Source: Sneathiella marina
GTDB lineage: Bacteria > Pseudomonadota > Alphaproteobacteria > Sneathiellales > Sneathiellaceae
DNA length: 64,000 nt
Assembly (NCBI RefSeq): GCF_023746535.1
Contig: NZ_CP098747.1
Span: 3,895,501-3,959,500, forward strand
Reading direction: 5' to 3'
Shown: positions 35,388-44,869 of the stretch, piece after piece
Position numbering within the stretch: the stretch's first letter is position 1
Layout of the letters: each line of letters begins with the position of its first letter
Translations under genes and position numbers: made by a program
The notes under the pieces: model-generated
Told to the model about the DNA's origin: nothing
Database searches by the model: none
Seen by the model: only the letters and a program-made list of their open reading frames with translations

Positions 35388-35693
35388 TATATAAATCCTC
35401 AATTTACTCATGGTTCGATTAAAAAACTCAAACCCAGAAACGCACCGCTTAATGTCCGGCAGACTTAAAATTCTTTGTCAATATGGTATCTCTTGACCGC
35501 AATTTGGCCATATTTCGTGCTTCCGTCAACCTATTTTATCACATTTATCTAAATTTTTATGCAAATTATGCGAGAAAGCCGCAGAAAATAAGGGACTTGA
35601 AATATTCACTATATATCTGGCATACACCCTTGATATTGTTAATATTTATCTGAGTATGGTTAACGTTTTACAATCTATGGTTAACAATCAGAA
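35388..35693. other. AT-rich intergenic region with phased repeats
   Basis: This 306-base stretch has no gene. It is strongly AT-rich, and TATGGTTAAC occurs twice (35655-35664 and 35676-35685), exactly 21 bases apart, with a looser TTGTTAATA just to the left. The repeats lie about 270 bases upstream of the VPLPA-CTERM start and just beyond the marC stop. They could be a phased regulator site for the surface protein gene. Confidence 0.5.
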
Positions 35694-36323
35694 TCAGCCG
35701 AGCAAGCCACTATTGCGAATACCGTCGAAGATAAACTGGACGGCCAGCCCCGCGAGCAACACGCCAACAACCCGCGAAATCACATGCAGACCCGTCACCC
35801 CCAGCAACCGCTGAACCTGTGTCGCCAGCAACATCAACAGGAATGTCATCAACACAATTGCCAGCAAGGCGCCGATCACCAGAGAGATTTCCACCGTATC
35901 GCCTTGTGCCTTGCTGACCAGAAGAATGGCGGCGCCAATGGCCCCCGGCCCGGCGATCAACGGGGTCGCCAGCGGAAAGACCGAGACATCCTGTCTCGCT
36001 TCGGCTTCCTTGGTTTCCTGATCGGTGGTCGAGATACTGCCTGAATCCCGGGCAAATACCATATCGATGGCGATGAGCAGCAACAGAATTCCCCCCGATG
36101 CCTGCAAGGCCGCCAGGGAGATGCCGAAGCTTTCCAGTACCGCTTTTCCGAATACTGCGAAGAAAAGCAGGATTCCGCCACCGATCAGGCTGGCCTTGAG
36201 GGCCATCGCCCGACGTTCCCGCGCCGTATTGTTCAGGGTCAGAGCGGCAAACATGGCCGCCACATCCAGCGGACCAATGGTGGCGAAGAAGGTTGTCAGG
36301 GCAATAAGCAGGGTTTCTGTCAC
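35694..36323 (-). CDS. MarC family integral membrane protein
   Basis: The 209-residue product has six predicted membrane segments and the MarC (UPF0056) motifs, including IGPLDVAAMFAAL near the N-terminus and FPLATPLIAGPGAIGAAILL in the middle. Transport function is suspected for the family, but the original link to antibiotic resistance was not upheld. It starts 18 bases after polA on the same strand. Confidence 0.9.
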   Translation of the reverse strand: MTETLLIALTTFFATIGPLDVAAMFAALTLNNTARERRAMALKASLIGGGILLFFAVFGKAVLESFGISLAALQASGGILLLLIAIDMVFARDSGSISTTDQETKEAEARQDVSVFPLATPLIAGPGAIGAAILLVSKAQGDTVEISLVIGALLAIVLMTFLLMLLATQVQRLLGVTGLHVISRVVGVLLAGLAVQFIFDGIRNSGLLG

Positions 36324-36341
36324 GGGGCAACCAAGACGGCG

Positions 36342-39215
36342 TTAATGCGCCTCTCCCCAATTATCTCCGATACCGGCGTCAACAACCAGCGGTACCGACA
36401 CATCAATTGCCGGCAAGGCCGCCTTTTCCATGACCGAGGTTACCAGCGCCGCTGTCTCGGCGGTTTCGGCATCGGGAACTTCAAATATCAGTTCATCATG
36501 CACCTGCAGCAGCATCCGGGCCTTAAGACCGGCGTCGGCGATCGCACCGGGCAATCGGATCATCGCCCGTTTGATGATATCCGCTGCCGATCCCTGGATT
36601 GGCGCGTTGATGGCTGCGCGCTCGGAAAATCCGCGGCGGGCCCCGTTTTTGTCATTGATACCCGGTAAATGGACGCGGCGCCCGAAAATGGTTTCCACAT
36701 ATCCGGTTTCATGACAGAAGGCCTTGGTTTCATCCATATACTTGCGGATGCCCGGATACTGGGTGAAATAGGACTCGATATAACCCTGCGCCTCAGTGCG
36801 CGAAACATCCAGCTGGCGGGCCAGTCCAAACGCGCTGATGCCATAGATAATGCCGAAATTGATCGCCTTGGCCGATCGCCGCATCATCGGATCCATGCCC
36901 TCCATGGCCACGCCAAAAACCTGCGACGCTGTCTTGGCGTGAATATCCAGCCCCTCGGCAAAGGCCTCTTTCAGGGACGAGATATCGGCAATATGGGCCA
37001 GCAGACGCAATTCAATCTGCGAATAGTCGGCGCTGATCAGTTTATGGCCCGGCTCGGCGATAAAGGCGTTGCGCAATTTGCGCCCCTCTTCGGTCCGGAT
37101 GGGGATATTCTGGACATTGGGATCGGACGAGGCCAGCCGCCCCGTAGACGCCGCCGCCAGGGAAAAGGAGGTATGGACGCGGCCCGTCCTGGCATTGACC
37201 TGCGCCTGCAACGCATCGGTATAGGTGCTTTTCAGTTTCGCCAATTGCCGCCAGTCAAGAACCTTGCGCGCCAGTTCCACACCATCCGCCGCCAGGCTTT
37301 CAAGCACGTTTACATCCGTAGTATAGGCACCTGTCTTGCCTTTTTTGCCGCCGCTCAAGCCCATTTTATCAAACAGGATCTCGCCAAGCTGCTTGGGAGA
37401 ACCCACATTGAATTCCTCACCGGCCAAATTATGGATTTCAGAGACCAGTTCAATCATGCGGGCGCCGAAATCTTCGGACAGCTTGCTCAGGAACGGGGCG
37501 TCAACCTTGACCCCTTCGCGCTCCATTCTGGCAATAACCGGCACCAAGGGACGTTCGATGGTTTCATATAAGGTGGCTGATTTTGTTTTTGCCAGCTGCG
37601 GCTTCAGCACCTGATGCAGGCGCAGGGTGATATCGGCATCTTCTGCGGCATATTCCGTCGCCTTGTCGATGGGAACTTCGGCGAAGGTGATTTGCGACTT
37701 CCCCGTTCCGGCCACTTCCTTGAACGGGATCGGCGAGATGCCGAAATGCAGGCGGGACAATTCGTCCATGCCATGACCATGCTGGCCCGCTTCCTGACAA
37801 TAGGAGAGCAGCATGGTGTCGTCCACCGGCCCGACTTCAATGCCTTCCTGACCAAGGATAACCTGATCATATTTGATATTCTGGCCGATTTTGAGCACGA
37901 CCGGATCTTCCAACAGCGGTTTCAACGCCGCAATTACGTCCGCCTTGGGCAATTGATTGAGGCCTGTCTCTTCCGCTTGCTCCTCGGCCCCGTCAAAATC
38001 GAACCCGCCTTGCGCCTTTGGCGCCACATGGCCGACCGGAATGTAACAGGCTTTCCCCGGATGAATGCTCAATGAAATCCCGACCAGGGAGGCCTGCATG
38101 GCATTCAAGCCGGTGGTTTCCGTATCCACGGCGACAGAGCCAATGCGGTATGCCTCGTCAATCCATTCCTGCAAATCCTTCATTTCCAGGACGGTCGTGT
38201 AGTCTATCTCAACGGCTGCCGCGGGTGTTTCCGCCGTCTCCGCCCCGGCGGCGGGCGCGGGCATGTCCGGCAGCTCCGCCACGTCTTTTCGAAAATCCGC
38301 GCCAAAGAATTCTTTCACCCGGCCGGTCAGCTGCTTAAACTCATTTACATTGAGAAACGCCATCAAATCAGCGGCGTCCGGCATTTGTACGGTCAGGTCC
38401 ATGACGCCGATATCCAGCTCCACATCCTGCTTCAGGGTCACCAGCTGACGGCTGAGCCGGGCCATATCGGCATGTTCCAGCAATTTTTCACGCCGGCCTT
38501 TTTGCGGGATTTCAGCGGCGCGGTCCAATAAGGTATCAAGATCGCCAAATTCATTGATCAGCAGCGCCGCGGTTTTCACGCCAATGCCCGGGACACCAGG
38601 CACATTGTCAACGCTGTCCCCCGCCAGCGACTGGATATCAATAACCTTGTCCGGTCCGACACCAAATTTTTCATGGACCTCGTCGACGCCAATCATCTTG
38701 TTCTTCATGGGATCCAGCATGGTGACGTCGCCGCCCACCAGTTGCATCAGATCCTTATCCGATGAAACGATGACCGTTTCCATGCCCGCGGCCGTGGCCT
38801 GGCTGGCATAAGTGGCGATGATATCGTCGGCTTCGAACCCCTGCTTTTCAATTGCCGGTACGTTAAAGGCACGTGTCGCATCGCGCACCAGTGGGAATTG
38901 CGGGATCAAGTCCTCGGGCGGCGCATCACGGTTGGCCTTATACTCTTCAAAAATCTCGGACCGGAAGGTTTTGCGGCTGGTATCGAATATCACCGCAAGA
39001 TGGCTGACCCGCCCGTCCCGCTGGGTATCCTGAATGAGCTTGAACAGCATATTGGAAAAACCAAGCACGGCCCCTGTCGGGGTGCCGTCTGAGCGGGTGA
39101 TGGGCCCGCGCCCCCTGATCATCGCAAAATAGGCGCGAAATATATAGCCCGATCCATCGACAAGATAGATACGGTGCTTTTGATCGGGATCGCCTGTAAC
39201 GTCCGGTTCACTCAT
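36342..39215 (-). CDS. polA: DNA polymerase I
   Basis: Pol I acts in DNA repair and Okazaki-fragment processing. The 957-residue product has all three domains: 5' nuclease (1-about 300, with LVDGSGYIFRAYFA and VIVSSDKDLMQLV), 3'-5' exonuclease with the acidic DTETTGLNA motif intact (about 365), and the polymerase domain with DYSQIELRLLAH (motif A), RRSAKAINFGIIYG (motif B) and LLQVHDELIFEVP (motif C). Proofreading is therefore expected to be active, unlike in Taq-type enzymes. Confidence 0.97.
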   Translation of the reverse strand: MSEPDVTGDPDQKHRIYLVDGSGYIFRAYFAMIRGRGPITRSDGTPTGAVLGFSNMLFKLIQDTQRDGRVSHLAVIFDTSRKTFRSEIFEEYKANRDAPPEDLIPQFPLVRDATRAFNVPAIEKQGFEADDIIATYASQATAAGMETVIVSSDKDLMQLVGGDVTMLDPMKNKMIGVDEVHEKFGVGPDKVIDIQSLAGDSVDNVPGVPGIGVKTAALLINEFGDLDTLLDRAAEIPQKGRREKLLEHADMARLSRQLVTLKQDVELDIGVMDLTVQMPDAADLMAFLNVNEFKQLTGRVKEFFGADFRKDVAELPDMPAPAAGAETAETPAAAVEIDYTTVLEMKDLQEWIDEAYRIGSVAVDTETTGLNAMQASLVGISLSIHPGKACYIPVGHVAPKAQGGFDFDGAEEQAEETGLNQLPKADVIAALKPLLEDPVVLKIGQNIKYDQVILGQEGIEVGPVDDTMLLSYCQEAGQHGHGMDELSRLHFGISPIPFKEVAGTGKSQITFAEVPIDKATEYAAEDADITLRLHQVLKPQLAKTKSATLYETIERPLVPVIARMEREGVKVDAPFLSKLSEDFGARMIELVSEIHNLAGEEFNVGSPKQLGEILFDKMGLSGGKKGKTGAYTTDVNVLESLAADGVELARKVLDWRQLAKLKSTYTDALQAQVNARTGRVHTSFSLAAASTGRLASSDPNVQNIPIRTEEGRKLRNAFIAEPGHKLISADYSQIELRLLAHIADISSLKEAFAEGLDIHAKTASQVFGVAMEGMDPMMRRSAKAINFGIIYGISAFGLARQLDVSRTEAQGYIESYFTQYPGIRKYMDETKAFCHETGYVETIFGRRVHLPGINDKNGARRGFSERAAINAPIQGSAADIIKRAMIRLPGAIADAGLKARMLLQVHDELIFEVPDAETAETAALVTSVMEKAALPAIDVSVPLVVDAGIGDNWGEAH

Positions 39216-39240
39216 TCTGTTTTTAACCCATTTCCGCTGT

Positions 39241-39420
39241 TCAGTGTCCGTTCGAGGCTTTCGCGCCCTCTTTCAACACATAATTTATACCACAATACGG
39301 GCATTCGACCTGACGCTTGTCGCCCATGTTCAAGAACACCCGCGGATGCCCCAGCGCGCCTTTTCCGCCATCACAGGCGATTTTGGTATTGTCAACTTCA
39401 ATTGTCTCAACGGCTTGCAT
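39241..39420 (-). CDS. CHCC-type zinc finger protein (NDUFS6-like)
   Basis: This 59-residue protein has the zinc-ligand pattern C16, H25, C40, C43 within KIACDGG, GHPRVFLN and VECPYCG, matching the zf-CHCC family, which includes the C-terminal domain of the mitochondrial complex I subunit NDUFS6. A GAGG lies about eight bases before the ATG. In alphaproteobacteria such proteins are a complex I accessory candidate. It sits 25 bases upstream of polA on the same strand. Confidence 0.85.
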   Translation of the reverse strand: MQAVETIEVDNTKIACDGGKGALGHPRVFLNMGDKRQVECPYCGINYVLKEGAKASNGH

Positions 39421-39560
39421 TGATATGCCTCACTTCCATGATCCCGACTGCTTCATCGCCGTTCCCTTTTTCGCGGTTGACGACAATGATAATCCATCCC
39501 GGATGATATCGATTGCCGAGGAGGAAGCAACCGAGAAACGGCCCCCAGGGCAGGATTAAT

Positions 39561-40514
39561 TTGTTCTCGCGAAATTCGGCTGGTAGGATTACCCCCTCAC
39601 AGGATCAATGCAGGCGGGAATTTACCATCGAAGAGCTAGTTTATCATCTTAGCAATGTGCTTGTTCCCATCATGATCTGCGTTCTGGCGGGGTTCGGCCT
39701 GGCCAGGTTCAAGGTCTATTTCGACACCAAGATGGTCGGCAGCCTCGTCTCCAATATCGGGTATCCGACGCTCATTCTCTCCCATCTGGCCGGCCAGCAT
39801 GTGGCCTTCGGGGCATTTATCAATGTGATGCTGGCCGCCACCGTGATGATTGCCTGTTTTGGCGTAATTGCCTTAGTCTTCCTGAAAGCCGTCGGCTTGC
39901 CGGTGCGGGCTTTCCTGTCCCCGATGATGCTCAGCAACGTCGGCAATGTGGGGTTGCCGGTCAGCTTTCTGGCCTTTGGCGATCACGGGCTGGCCATCGC
40001 CATGGCCGTCCTGATCATTGTGGTGGTCGGTATTTTCAGTGTCGGCATCTGGTTACCGGCGGGCAAGCTGAGCTTTACCGATCTGGCGAAGCAGCCGGTT
40101 ATTTATGCGGTGGTGCTGTCTCTTCTTCTGATGGGCACCGATACGGCATTACCCGCGCCCATTGCCAAGGGAATGACGATCCTCGGTGGCCTGTCCATAC
40201 CGCTGATGCTGCTCACCCTTGGATATACCCTGGCAACATTGAATATCGGCGGCGTGCTGAAAGGCTGCCTGCTGGCCCTGTTCCATATGGCCATGTCCGT
40301 CCTGGTGGCGTATGGCGTCAGCCTGTTATTCGGTTTTGACGGGGTCACCAAGGGCGTTTTCGTTCTCATGTGCCTGATGCCCTCGTCCGTGGCCACATAT
40401 TTATGGGTGGAAAAATTCCAGCCGGCCCATGCGGCGGATGTGGCCGCCTTCATTATGATCTCGACACTCCTGACCATTCTGGTGATTCCGCTGGCCCTCA
40501 CTTTCTGGGTCTAG
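39561..40514 (+). CDS. AEC family transporter (auxin efflux carrier type)
   Basis: The protein has ten predicted membrane segments arranged as two repeats, with MLSNVGNVGLPVSFLAFGD in the first and a matching half later; this is the AEC fold, which exports organic acids. The start is uncertain: the frame is open from 39513, and no ATG lies near the first membrane segment. TTG at 39561 is used because AGGA lies five bases upstream; it leaves about 28 residues before the usual N-terminus, so a later start is possible. Confidence 0.8.
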   Translation: MFSRNSAGRITPSQDQCRREFTIEELVYHLSNVLVPIMICVLAGFGLARFKVYFDTKMVGSLVSNIGYPTLILSHLAGQHVAFGAFINVMLAATVMIACFGVIALVFLKAVGLPVRAFLSPMMLSNVGNVGLPVSFLAFGDHGLAIAMAVLIIVVVGIFSVGIWLPAGKLSFTDLAKQPVIYAVVLSLLLMGTDTALPAPIAKGMTILGGLSIPLMLLTLGYTLATLNIGGVLKGCLLALFHMAMSVLVAYGVSLLFGFDGVTKGVFVLMCLMPSSVATYLWVEKFQPAHAADVAAFIMISTLLTILVIPLALTFWV

Positions 40515-40593
40515 CCCCCGTCGATTTTGTTAGCGCGCTTGCTTAATCCTCCATTGACGATTAAAACTCGCCGTACCAAATTCTCGGCAAACC

Positions 40594-41568
40594 ATGATGA
40601 GCGTAAAGAACAATAATATAATGCAAGAAAGTCATTCCTTATCCGCCGCGCTGGAAGTCCGCGACTTAACAAAGATCTACAGGATCAAAGGATCGACGCC
40701 GGACAAGGAAGCCCTCAAAGGCATCAATCTTGACGTCCCGCGCGGATCTTTCTTTGGCTTGCTCGGTCCCAACGGGGCCGGGAAATCGACGCTGATCAAT
40801 ATCATTGCCGGGCTGGTCAATAAAACCAGCGGCACCGTCAGTATCTGCGGGTACGATACCGACGCCAGCATGCGCGCCGCCCGCAGTGCCATCGGTGTCG
40901 TCCCCCAGGAGCTTAATCTCGATGCCTTCTTCACGCCGCGCGAAGTCATGGAATTCCAGGCGGGTTTGTACGGGGTGCCGAAATCCCGCCGCCGCACCGA
41001 TGAAATCCTCACCGCCATGGGTCTGGATGACAAGGCCGATGTCTATGCCCGCACCCTGTCAGGCGGGATGCGCCGGCGCTTGCTGGTGGCCAAGGCCATG
41101 GTCCATAACCCGCAAGTCCTCATTCTCGATGAGCCAACCGCCGGTGTGGATATCGAGCTCCGCCAGCAGCTGTGGGAATATATCAAAGACCTCAATGACA
41201 CCGGCACCACGGTTATCCTGACCACCCATTATCTGGAAGAAGCCGAAGAACTGTGTGATACCATCGCCATTATCAATCACGGCGAGGTCGTCGCTTGCGA
41301 ACCGACGGAAACCCTGCTTGGCAAACTGGACAAGAAAAATGTCAGCATGGTGCTCAGTCACGATATCGAGGAAGTCCCCGCTTACCTGGCCAATTTCGAT
41401 GCCCATCTCAGTCACGGCCGCCGGTTGAGTATTTCCTACCGGCCCAGCGAAACCGAAATGTCCGAAATCCTGAAAGCCGTCACCGATGGCGGCCTGACCA
41501 TTGTCGATATGACAACGGCAGAGCCGGATCTGGAAGATGCCTTCCTGCAAATGACCTCGTCAAAGTAA
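40594..41568 (+). CDS. ABC transporter ATP-binding protein (ABC-2/DrrA type)
   Basis: The 324-residue product has Walker A (GPNGAGKST), the Q-loop (VVPQELNL), the ABC signature (LSGGMRRRLLVAKAM), Walker B (VLILDEP) and the switch His (TTHYLEEAEEL). A C-terminal extension of about 80 residues matches DrrA/CcmA-type ATPases that work with ABC-2 permeases. No permease is next to it. The two tandem ATGs at 40594 and 40597 lack a clear Shine-Dalgarno sequence. Confidence 0.9.
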   Translation: MMSVKNNNIMQESHSLSAALEVRDLTKIYRIKGSTPDKEALKGINLDVPRGSFFGLLGPNGAGKSTLINIIAGLVNKTSGTVSICGYDTDASMRAARSAIGVVPQELNLDAFFTPREVMEFQAGLYGVPKSRRRTDEILTAMGLDDKADVYARTLSGGMRRRLLVAKAMVHNPQVLILDEPTAGVDIELRQQLWEYIKDLNDTGTTVILTTHYLEEAEELCDTIAIINHGEVVACEPTETLLGKLDKKNVSMVLSHDIEEVPAYLANFDAHLSHGRRLSISYRPSETEMSEILKAVTDGGLTIVDMTTAEPDLEDAFLQMTSSK

Positions 41569-41660
41569 TTGTGATCACGTTCCAGCCGTTTGTTGTTTGC
41601 ATTCGGGCGTCCACGGGAATATCCTCTTTGTCTCAATTCATTTGAACATAAGAGGACCCC

Positions 41661-42299
41661 ATGACTATTCAGCTCGGAGACGTCGTACCTGATTTTACCC
41701 AGAAATCAACGGAAGGCGATATCAGCTTTCACAACTGGATCGGAGATGGATGGGCCATTTTATTCTCCCACCCGAAAGATTTCACGCCCGTCTGCACAAC
41801 GGAACTGGCAGAAGTCGCGCGGTTGAAGCCAGAATTCGAAAAGCGCAACATGAAACCCATTGCCCTCAGCGTCGATAGTGTCGATAGCCACCAGGGCTGG
41901 CTGGCCGATATCAAGGAAACACAGGGCAGCGCCGTCAATTACCCGATCCTGGCCGATGCGGACCGCACTGTCTCCGATTTATACGGCATGATCCACCCCA
42001 ATGCCGATGACACCCTCACCGTTCGCTCGGTCTTTATCATCGATCCCAACAAGAAACTGCGGCTTACCCTGACCTATCCGGCCAGTACGGGCCGTAACTT
42101 TGACGAGATCCTGCGGGTTATCGATAGCCTGCAATTGACAGAATATCACAAGGTCGCCACACCGGTGAACTGGCAGGACGGCGATGACTGTGTCATCGTT
42201 CCGGCCATTACCGACCCCGACCAGATGAAGGAATTGTTCCCCAAAGGCTGGAAAGAGCTCAAGCCTTATTTGAGAATGACACCTCAACCCAACAAGTAA
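41661..42299 (+). CDS. 1-Cys peroxiredoxin (Prx6 family)
   Basis: This thiol peroxidase reduces hydrogen peroxide and organic peroxides. The 212-residue product has the peroxidatic motif FSHPKDFTPVCTTELAEVA, with its cysteine near residue 45, and the Prx6-type C-terminal extension (residues about 160-205). There is no second conserved resolving cysteine near the C-terminus, so the one-Cys mechanism is expected. GAGGACCCC precedes the ATG. Confidence 0.93.
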   Translation: MTIQLGDVVPDFTQKSTEGDISFHNWIGDGWAILFSHPKDFTPVCTTELAEVARLKPEFEKRNMKPIALSVDSVDSHQGWLADIKETQGSAVNYPILADADRTVSDLYGMIHPNADDTLTVRSVFIIDPNKKLRLTLTYPASTGRNFDEILRVIDSLQLTEYHKVATPVNWQDGDDCVIVPAITDPDQMKELFPKGWKELKPYLRMTPQPNK

Positions 42300-42318
42300 C
42301 CCGCCGATACCCGAAAAA

Positions 42319-42348
42319 GCCAGACCTCGACCCGGTCTGGCTTTTTTT
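42319..42348 (+). terminator. Intrinsic terminator after peroxiredoxin
   Basis: GCCAGACC (42319-42326) pairs with GGTCTGGC (42334-42341) around a 7-base loop and is followed by seven T residues; the left side is preceded by five A residues, so it could work in both directions. Confidence 0.95.
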
Positions 42349-42411
42349 CGTTGGCTTCTTTGGCCAGCTTCATGGCATATTGATGGAAATCAAACAATAA
42401 AGGGATGGAAC

Positions 42412-43599
42412 ATGGTAGCGACTTTATATGGCGGCGGGGATGTATTTGACGGAACTGGCACGCTCCATAAAAACCACTCGGTCCTGGTTGAGGGTGACAC
42501 CATTCAGCAGGTTGCTCCAGCTGAAGCCTTTGCTGATTTTCAAGGGACCATGGTGGATACCAGCGGCGGCACGCTCATGCCCGGCATAGCCGATTGTCAT
42601 GTCCATCTCGTCTACAAGGGCGAAGCGGACCCGCGCGGCAGCATAGAAGGTGTAAATCCCGGAGAAATAACCCTACGGGTGCTCGAAAATGCTCAAACCT
42701 CCTTAAAAGCGGGTATCACGGCTGTCCGCGATTGCGGCGGACGCGAATATCTTGAATTTCCGGTTCGTGACGGCTGCAATAATGGCCGGTTCCTGGGTCC
42801 GAATATTCTGGCCTCCGGGAAAATGATCTGCATGACCGGAGGTCATGGCAACAGAAGCGGCCGGGTCGCTGATGGCTGTGACGAGGTTGTTAAGGCAGTC
42901 CGGGAACAAATCCATGCCGGCAGTGACCTGATTAAAATCATGGCGACCGGCGGTGTCATGACCCCAGGCGTCAACCCTGAAGATGCCCATTATAGCGCGG
43001 ATGAAATGCGCGTTGGCGTCGGCGAAGCCCGGCGTTTTCACAAAACATCGGCCAGTCACGCTCAAGGGGCCGAAGGCATAATGAATGCTGTACTTGCTGG
43101 CATCACCTCCATTGAGCATGGCATCTTCATGGACCAGCAATGTCTGGACGCCATGCTAGAGCGGGGCACCTATCTTGTCCCGACTTTGGCCGCCGTCCAG
43201 AATATTCTCAACAACGCCGATAAGGGGATCGCAGATTATGTTGTCGAGAAATCGCGCCGTGTTTTTGAAAAACACCGCGAGAGCTTCAAGATGTTTTATG
43301 AAGCGGGCGGTAAAATTGCCATGGGAACCGATGCCGGCACCCCCTTCAACATGCATGGTGAAAATGCCATGGAACTGGCCTATATGGTCGATTGCGGCAT
43401 GACGGCGATTGATGCTCTGACCGCCAGCACGTCGGTGGCCCATTCCCTGATGGAACTCGACGACCGGGGCCAGATCAAGGCGGACTTCAAGGCCGACATG
43501 ATTATTGTCAACGGCAATCCGGCAGAAGACATCCTGATGGCAGCTGAATCTGCCAACCATCGCAGCGTCATCAAAAACGGAAAACAAGTGAATTTATAG
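42412..43599 (+). CDS. Amidohydrolase family protein (Xaa-Pro dipeptidase-like)
   Basis: The 395-residue product belongs to the metal-dependent amidohydrolase superfamily. Metal ligands appear in order: HVH in ADCHVHL (about residue 63), the bridging Lys in DLIKIMATGG, then His in KTSASHAQGA and GITSIEHGIF and Asp in GTDAGTP. The sequence most resembles the prolidase/carboxypeptidase subgroup acting on N-acyl or dipeptide substrates. Substrate not determined. AGGGATGGA lies just before the ATG. Confidence 0.86.
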   Translation: MVATLYGGGDVFDGTGTLHKNHSVLVEGDTIQQVAPAEAFADFQGTMVDTSGGTLMPGIADCHVHLVYKGEADPRGSIEGVNPGEITLRVLENAQTSLKAGITAVRDCGGREYLEFPVRDGCNNGRFLGPNILASGKMICMTGGHGNRSGRVADGCDEVVKAVREQIHAGSDLIKIMATGGVMTPGVNPEDAHYSADEMRVGVGEARRFHKTSASHAQGAEGIMNAVLAGITSIEHGIFMDQQCLDAMLERGTYLVPTLAAVQNILNNADKGIADYVVEKSRRVFEKHRESFKMFYEAGGKIAMGTDAGTPFNMHGENAMELAYMVDCGMTAIDALTASTSVAHSLMELDDRGQIKADFKADMIIVNGNPAEDILMAAESANHRSVIKNGKQVNL

Positions 43600-43699
43600 G
43601 AATTCACGGCCCAAGCGCGGTGACAACAGGTGCTTGCCGCCGCGCTTGACTATCCTATATTATCGGGTGATTGGTTCAGGCAGTTGAAAGGAGAGCTCA

Positions 43700-43888
43700 A
43701 TGCCCATGCAAACCGACCTTCTCCGACTAAAACAGCAATCGGAAAGAAAACACACCCGCACGCGTTCCGAAGCCGCTTTGAAGAAAACCGCGAAAGACGA
43801 TTTTTCCAGGGATCTGGCTCAATCCGTGACCTCTAATCAGGAAACAGCGATCAGAAAAACCAAGGTAAAAATCCTGCAGCGCCATTGA
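43700..43888 (+). CDS. Small hypothetical protein
   Basis: A 62-residue, highly charged, Lys/Arg-rich product with no recognised domain. AAGGAG (43688-43693) lies six bases before the ATG, and a promoter-like TTGCCG-N16-TATATT (43634-43661) sits just upstream. A second in-frame ATG follows two codons later. It lies 90 bases before tRNA-Arg at the edge of the accessory block. Probably real, function unknown. Confidence 0.5.
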   Translation: MPMQTDLLRLKQQSERKHTRTRSEAALKKTAKDDFSRDLAQSVTSNQETAIRKTKVKILQRH

Positions 43889-43978
43889 TCCGCAGCCATC
43901 ATGTGGCTGTGTGCAGAATTAACACCGGAAACCGTTGCACTTGGCCAACAGTTGGGTTATAGCAAAGGCCCTATCTCA

Positions 43979-44055
<77 letters not shown>

Positions 44056-44317
44056 ATCTTTTCAATGACTTAGATTAATTCATTGCTAGTACGTTTTTAG
44101 CTAGCAATCACATAGCAATCACGCGACATGCATAAAATGGCTCACTAAAATTGATTTTGCCGATTATACGACAAGCCAGGATTGCATACACATTTCTATT
44201 GACCGCTTACCCTCCAGATACAGACATAATAGGAAATCATTAAACACTTCCGCTACGCGCCAGAAACAGAAGTAAAGGCCTGAGTGTCAACGTCAGCTTT
44301 GTCTGCTGACATGCCGA
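44056..44317. other. tRNA-adjacent region with repeats of attachment-site type
   Basis: No gene is found in this 262-base stretch. Within 70 bases of tRNA-Arg lie two copies of TAGCAATCAC (44102-44111, 44113-44122) and an inverted repeat ATTGCTAG/CTAGCAAT (44082-44089 and 44101-44108). No integrase or integrase fragment is recognisable. Confidence 0.5.
44082..44122. repeat. Direct and inverted repeats next to tRNA-Arg, possible integrase arm sites
   Basis: ATTGCTAG (44082-44089) is inverted as CTAGCAAT (44101-44108), and TAGCAATCAC is repeated in tandem with an 11-base period (44102-44122). Clusters like this beside a tRNA 3' end are typical of the arm-binding sites of tyrosine integrases of the P4/island type. 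That reading is inference because no integrase is present. Confidence 0.5.
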
Positions 44318-44869
44318 TCAAAGGAACCTTCTAACCCGTGCCGCATAGTCTTCGAAATTAGCTCCATATTGATTCTTGAGCCATGGTTCTTCCGCAAATG
44401 GTGCTGCGATGAGAACGGCGATTGTCCCAATCCCGACAAGCACGACCCAAAATGCGGATGAAAGAACAATCCAGCCGATGACTATTGCAATATCGGCCAA
44501 GTATTGAGGGTTTCTGGAATAGCGATACATGCCAGCCGTTCGTAGCGACCCCTTCGCTCCGCCTGTTTGAGGTATGCCAAAGTGCAAAACCTCTGACCAG
44601 ACTACGATGCTGCCAATCAAGATAAGGGGTACCCCAACGCCGAAACGCAACCAGTCGGGAAGCGCGACGGTACGCCAGCCCCAAATCCCCAAGGCGATCA
44701 ATACTCCAAAGAGCGAGAACGTTGGCACCCAGACAAATATAGGCGTCAGCGCGGTGTAGCGTTTTGGTGGCCACAAACGATGTGCGGGAAAACAAATCGA
44801 CCATAGGATTGCAGCGAGTGTGACCGCTGCAATCCCAAGACCAAGAAGCAATAAAGCGTTCTGCATCAT
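44318..44869 (-). CDS. Isoprenylcysteine methyltransferase/PEMT-type membrane methyltransferase family
   Basis: The 183-residue product has about four membrane segments and the signature of the ICMT/PEMT family near the C-terminus: MYRYSRNPQYLAD and, later, FAEEPWLKNQYG with VRRFL at the end. Members transfer methyl groups to membrane lipids or quinones; some accompany metal-efflux genes with unknown role. It overlaps the cation transporter gene by four bases, so they are one transcript. Confidence 0.8.
   Translation of the reverse strand: MMQNALLLLGLGIAAVTLAAILWSICFPAHRLWPPKRYTALTPIFVWVPTFSLFGVLIALGIWGWRTVALPDWLRFGVGVPLILIGSIVVWSEVLHFGIPQTGGAKGSLRTAGMYRYSRNPQYLADIAIVIGWIVLSSAFWVVLVGIGTIAVLIAAPFAEEPWLKNQYGANFEDYAARVRRFL

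Noticed and set aside
44056-44317. Possible integrase fragment next to tRNA-Arg
   Set aside because: No frame in this stretch gives integrase-like motifs; only repeats are present.
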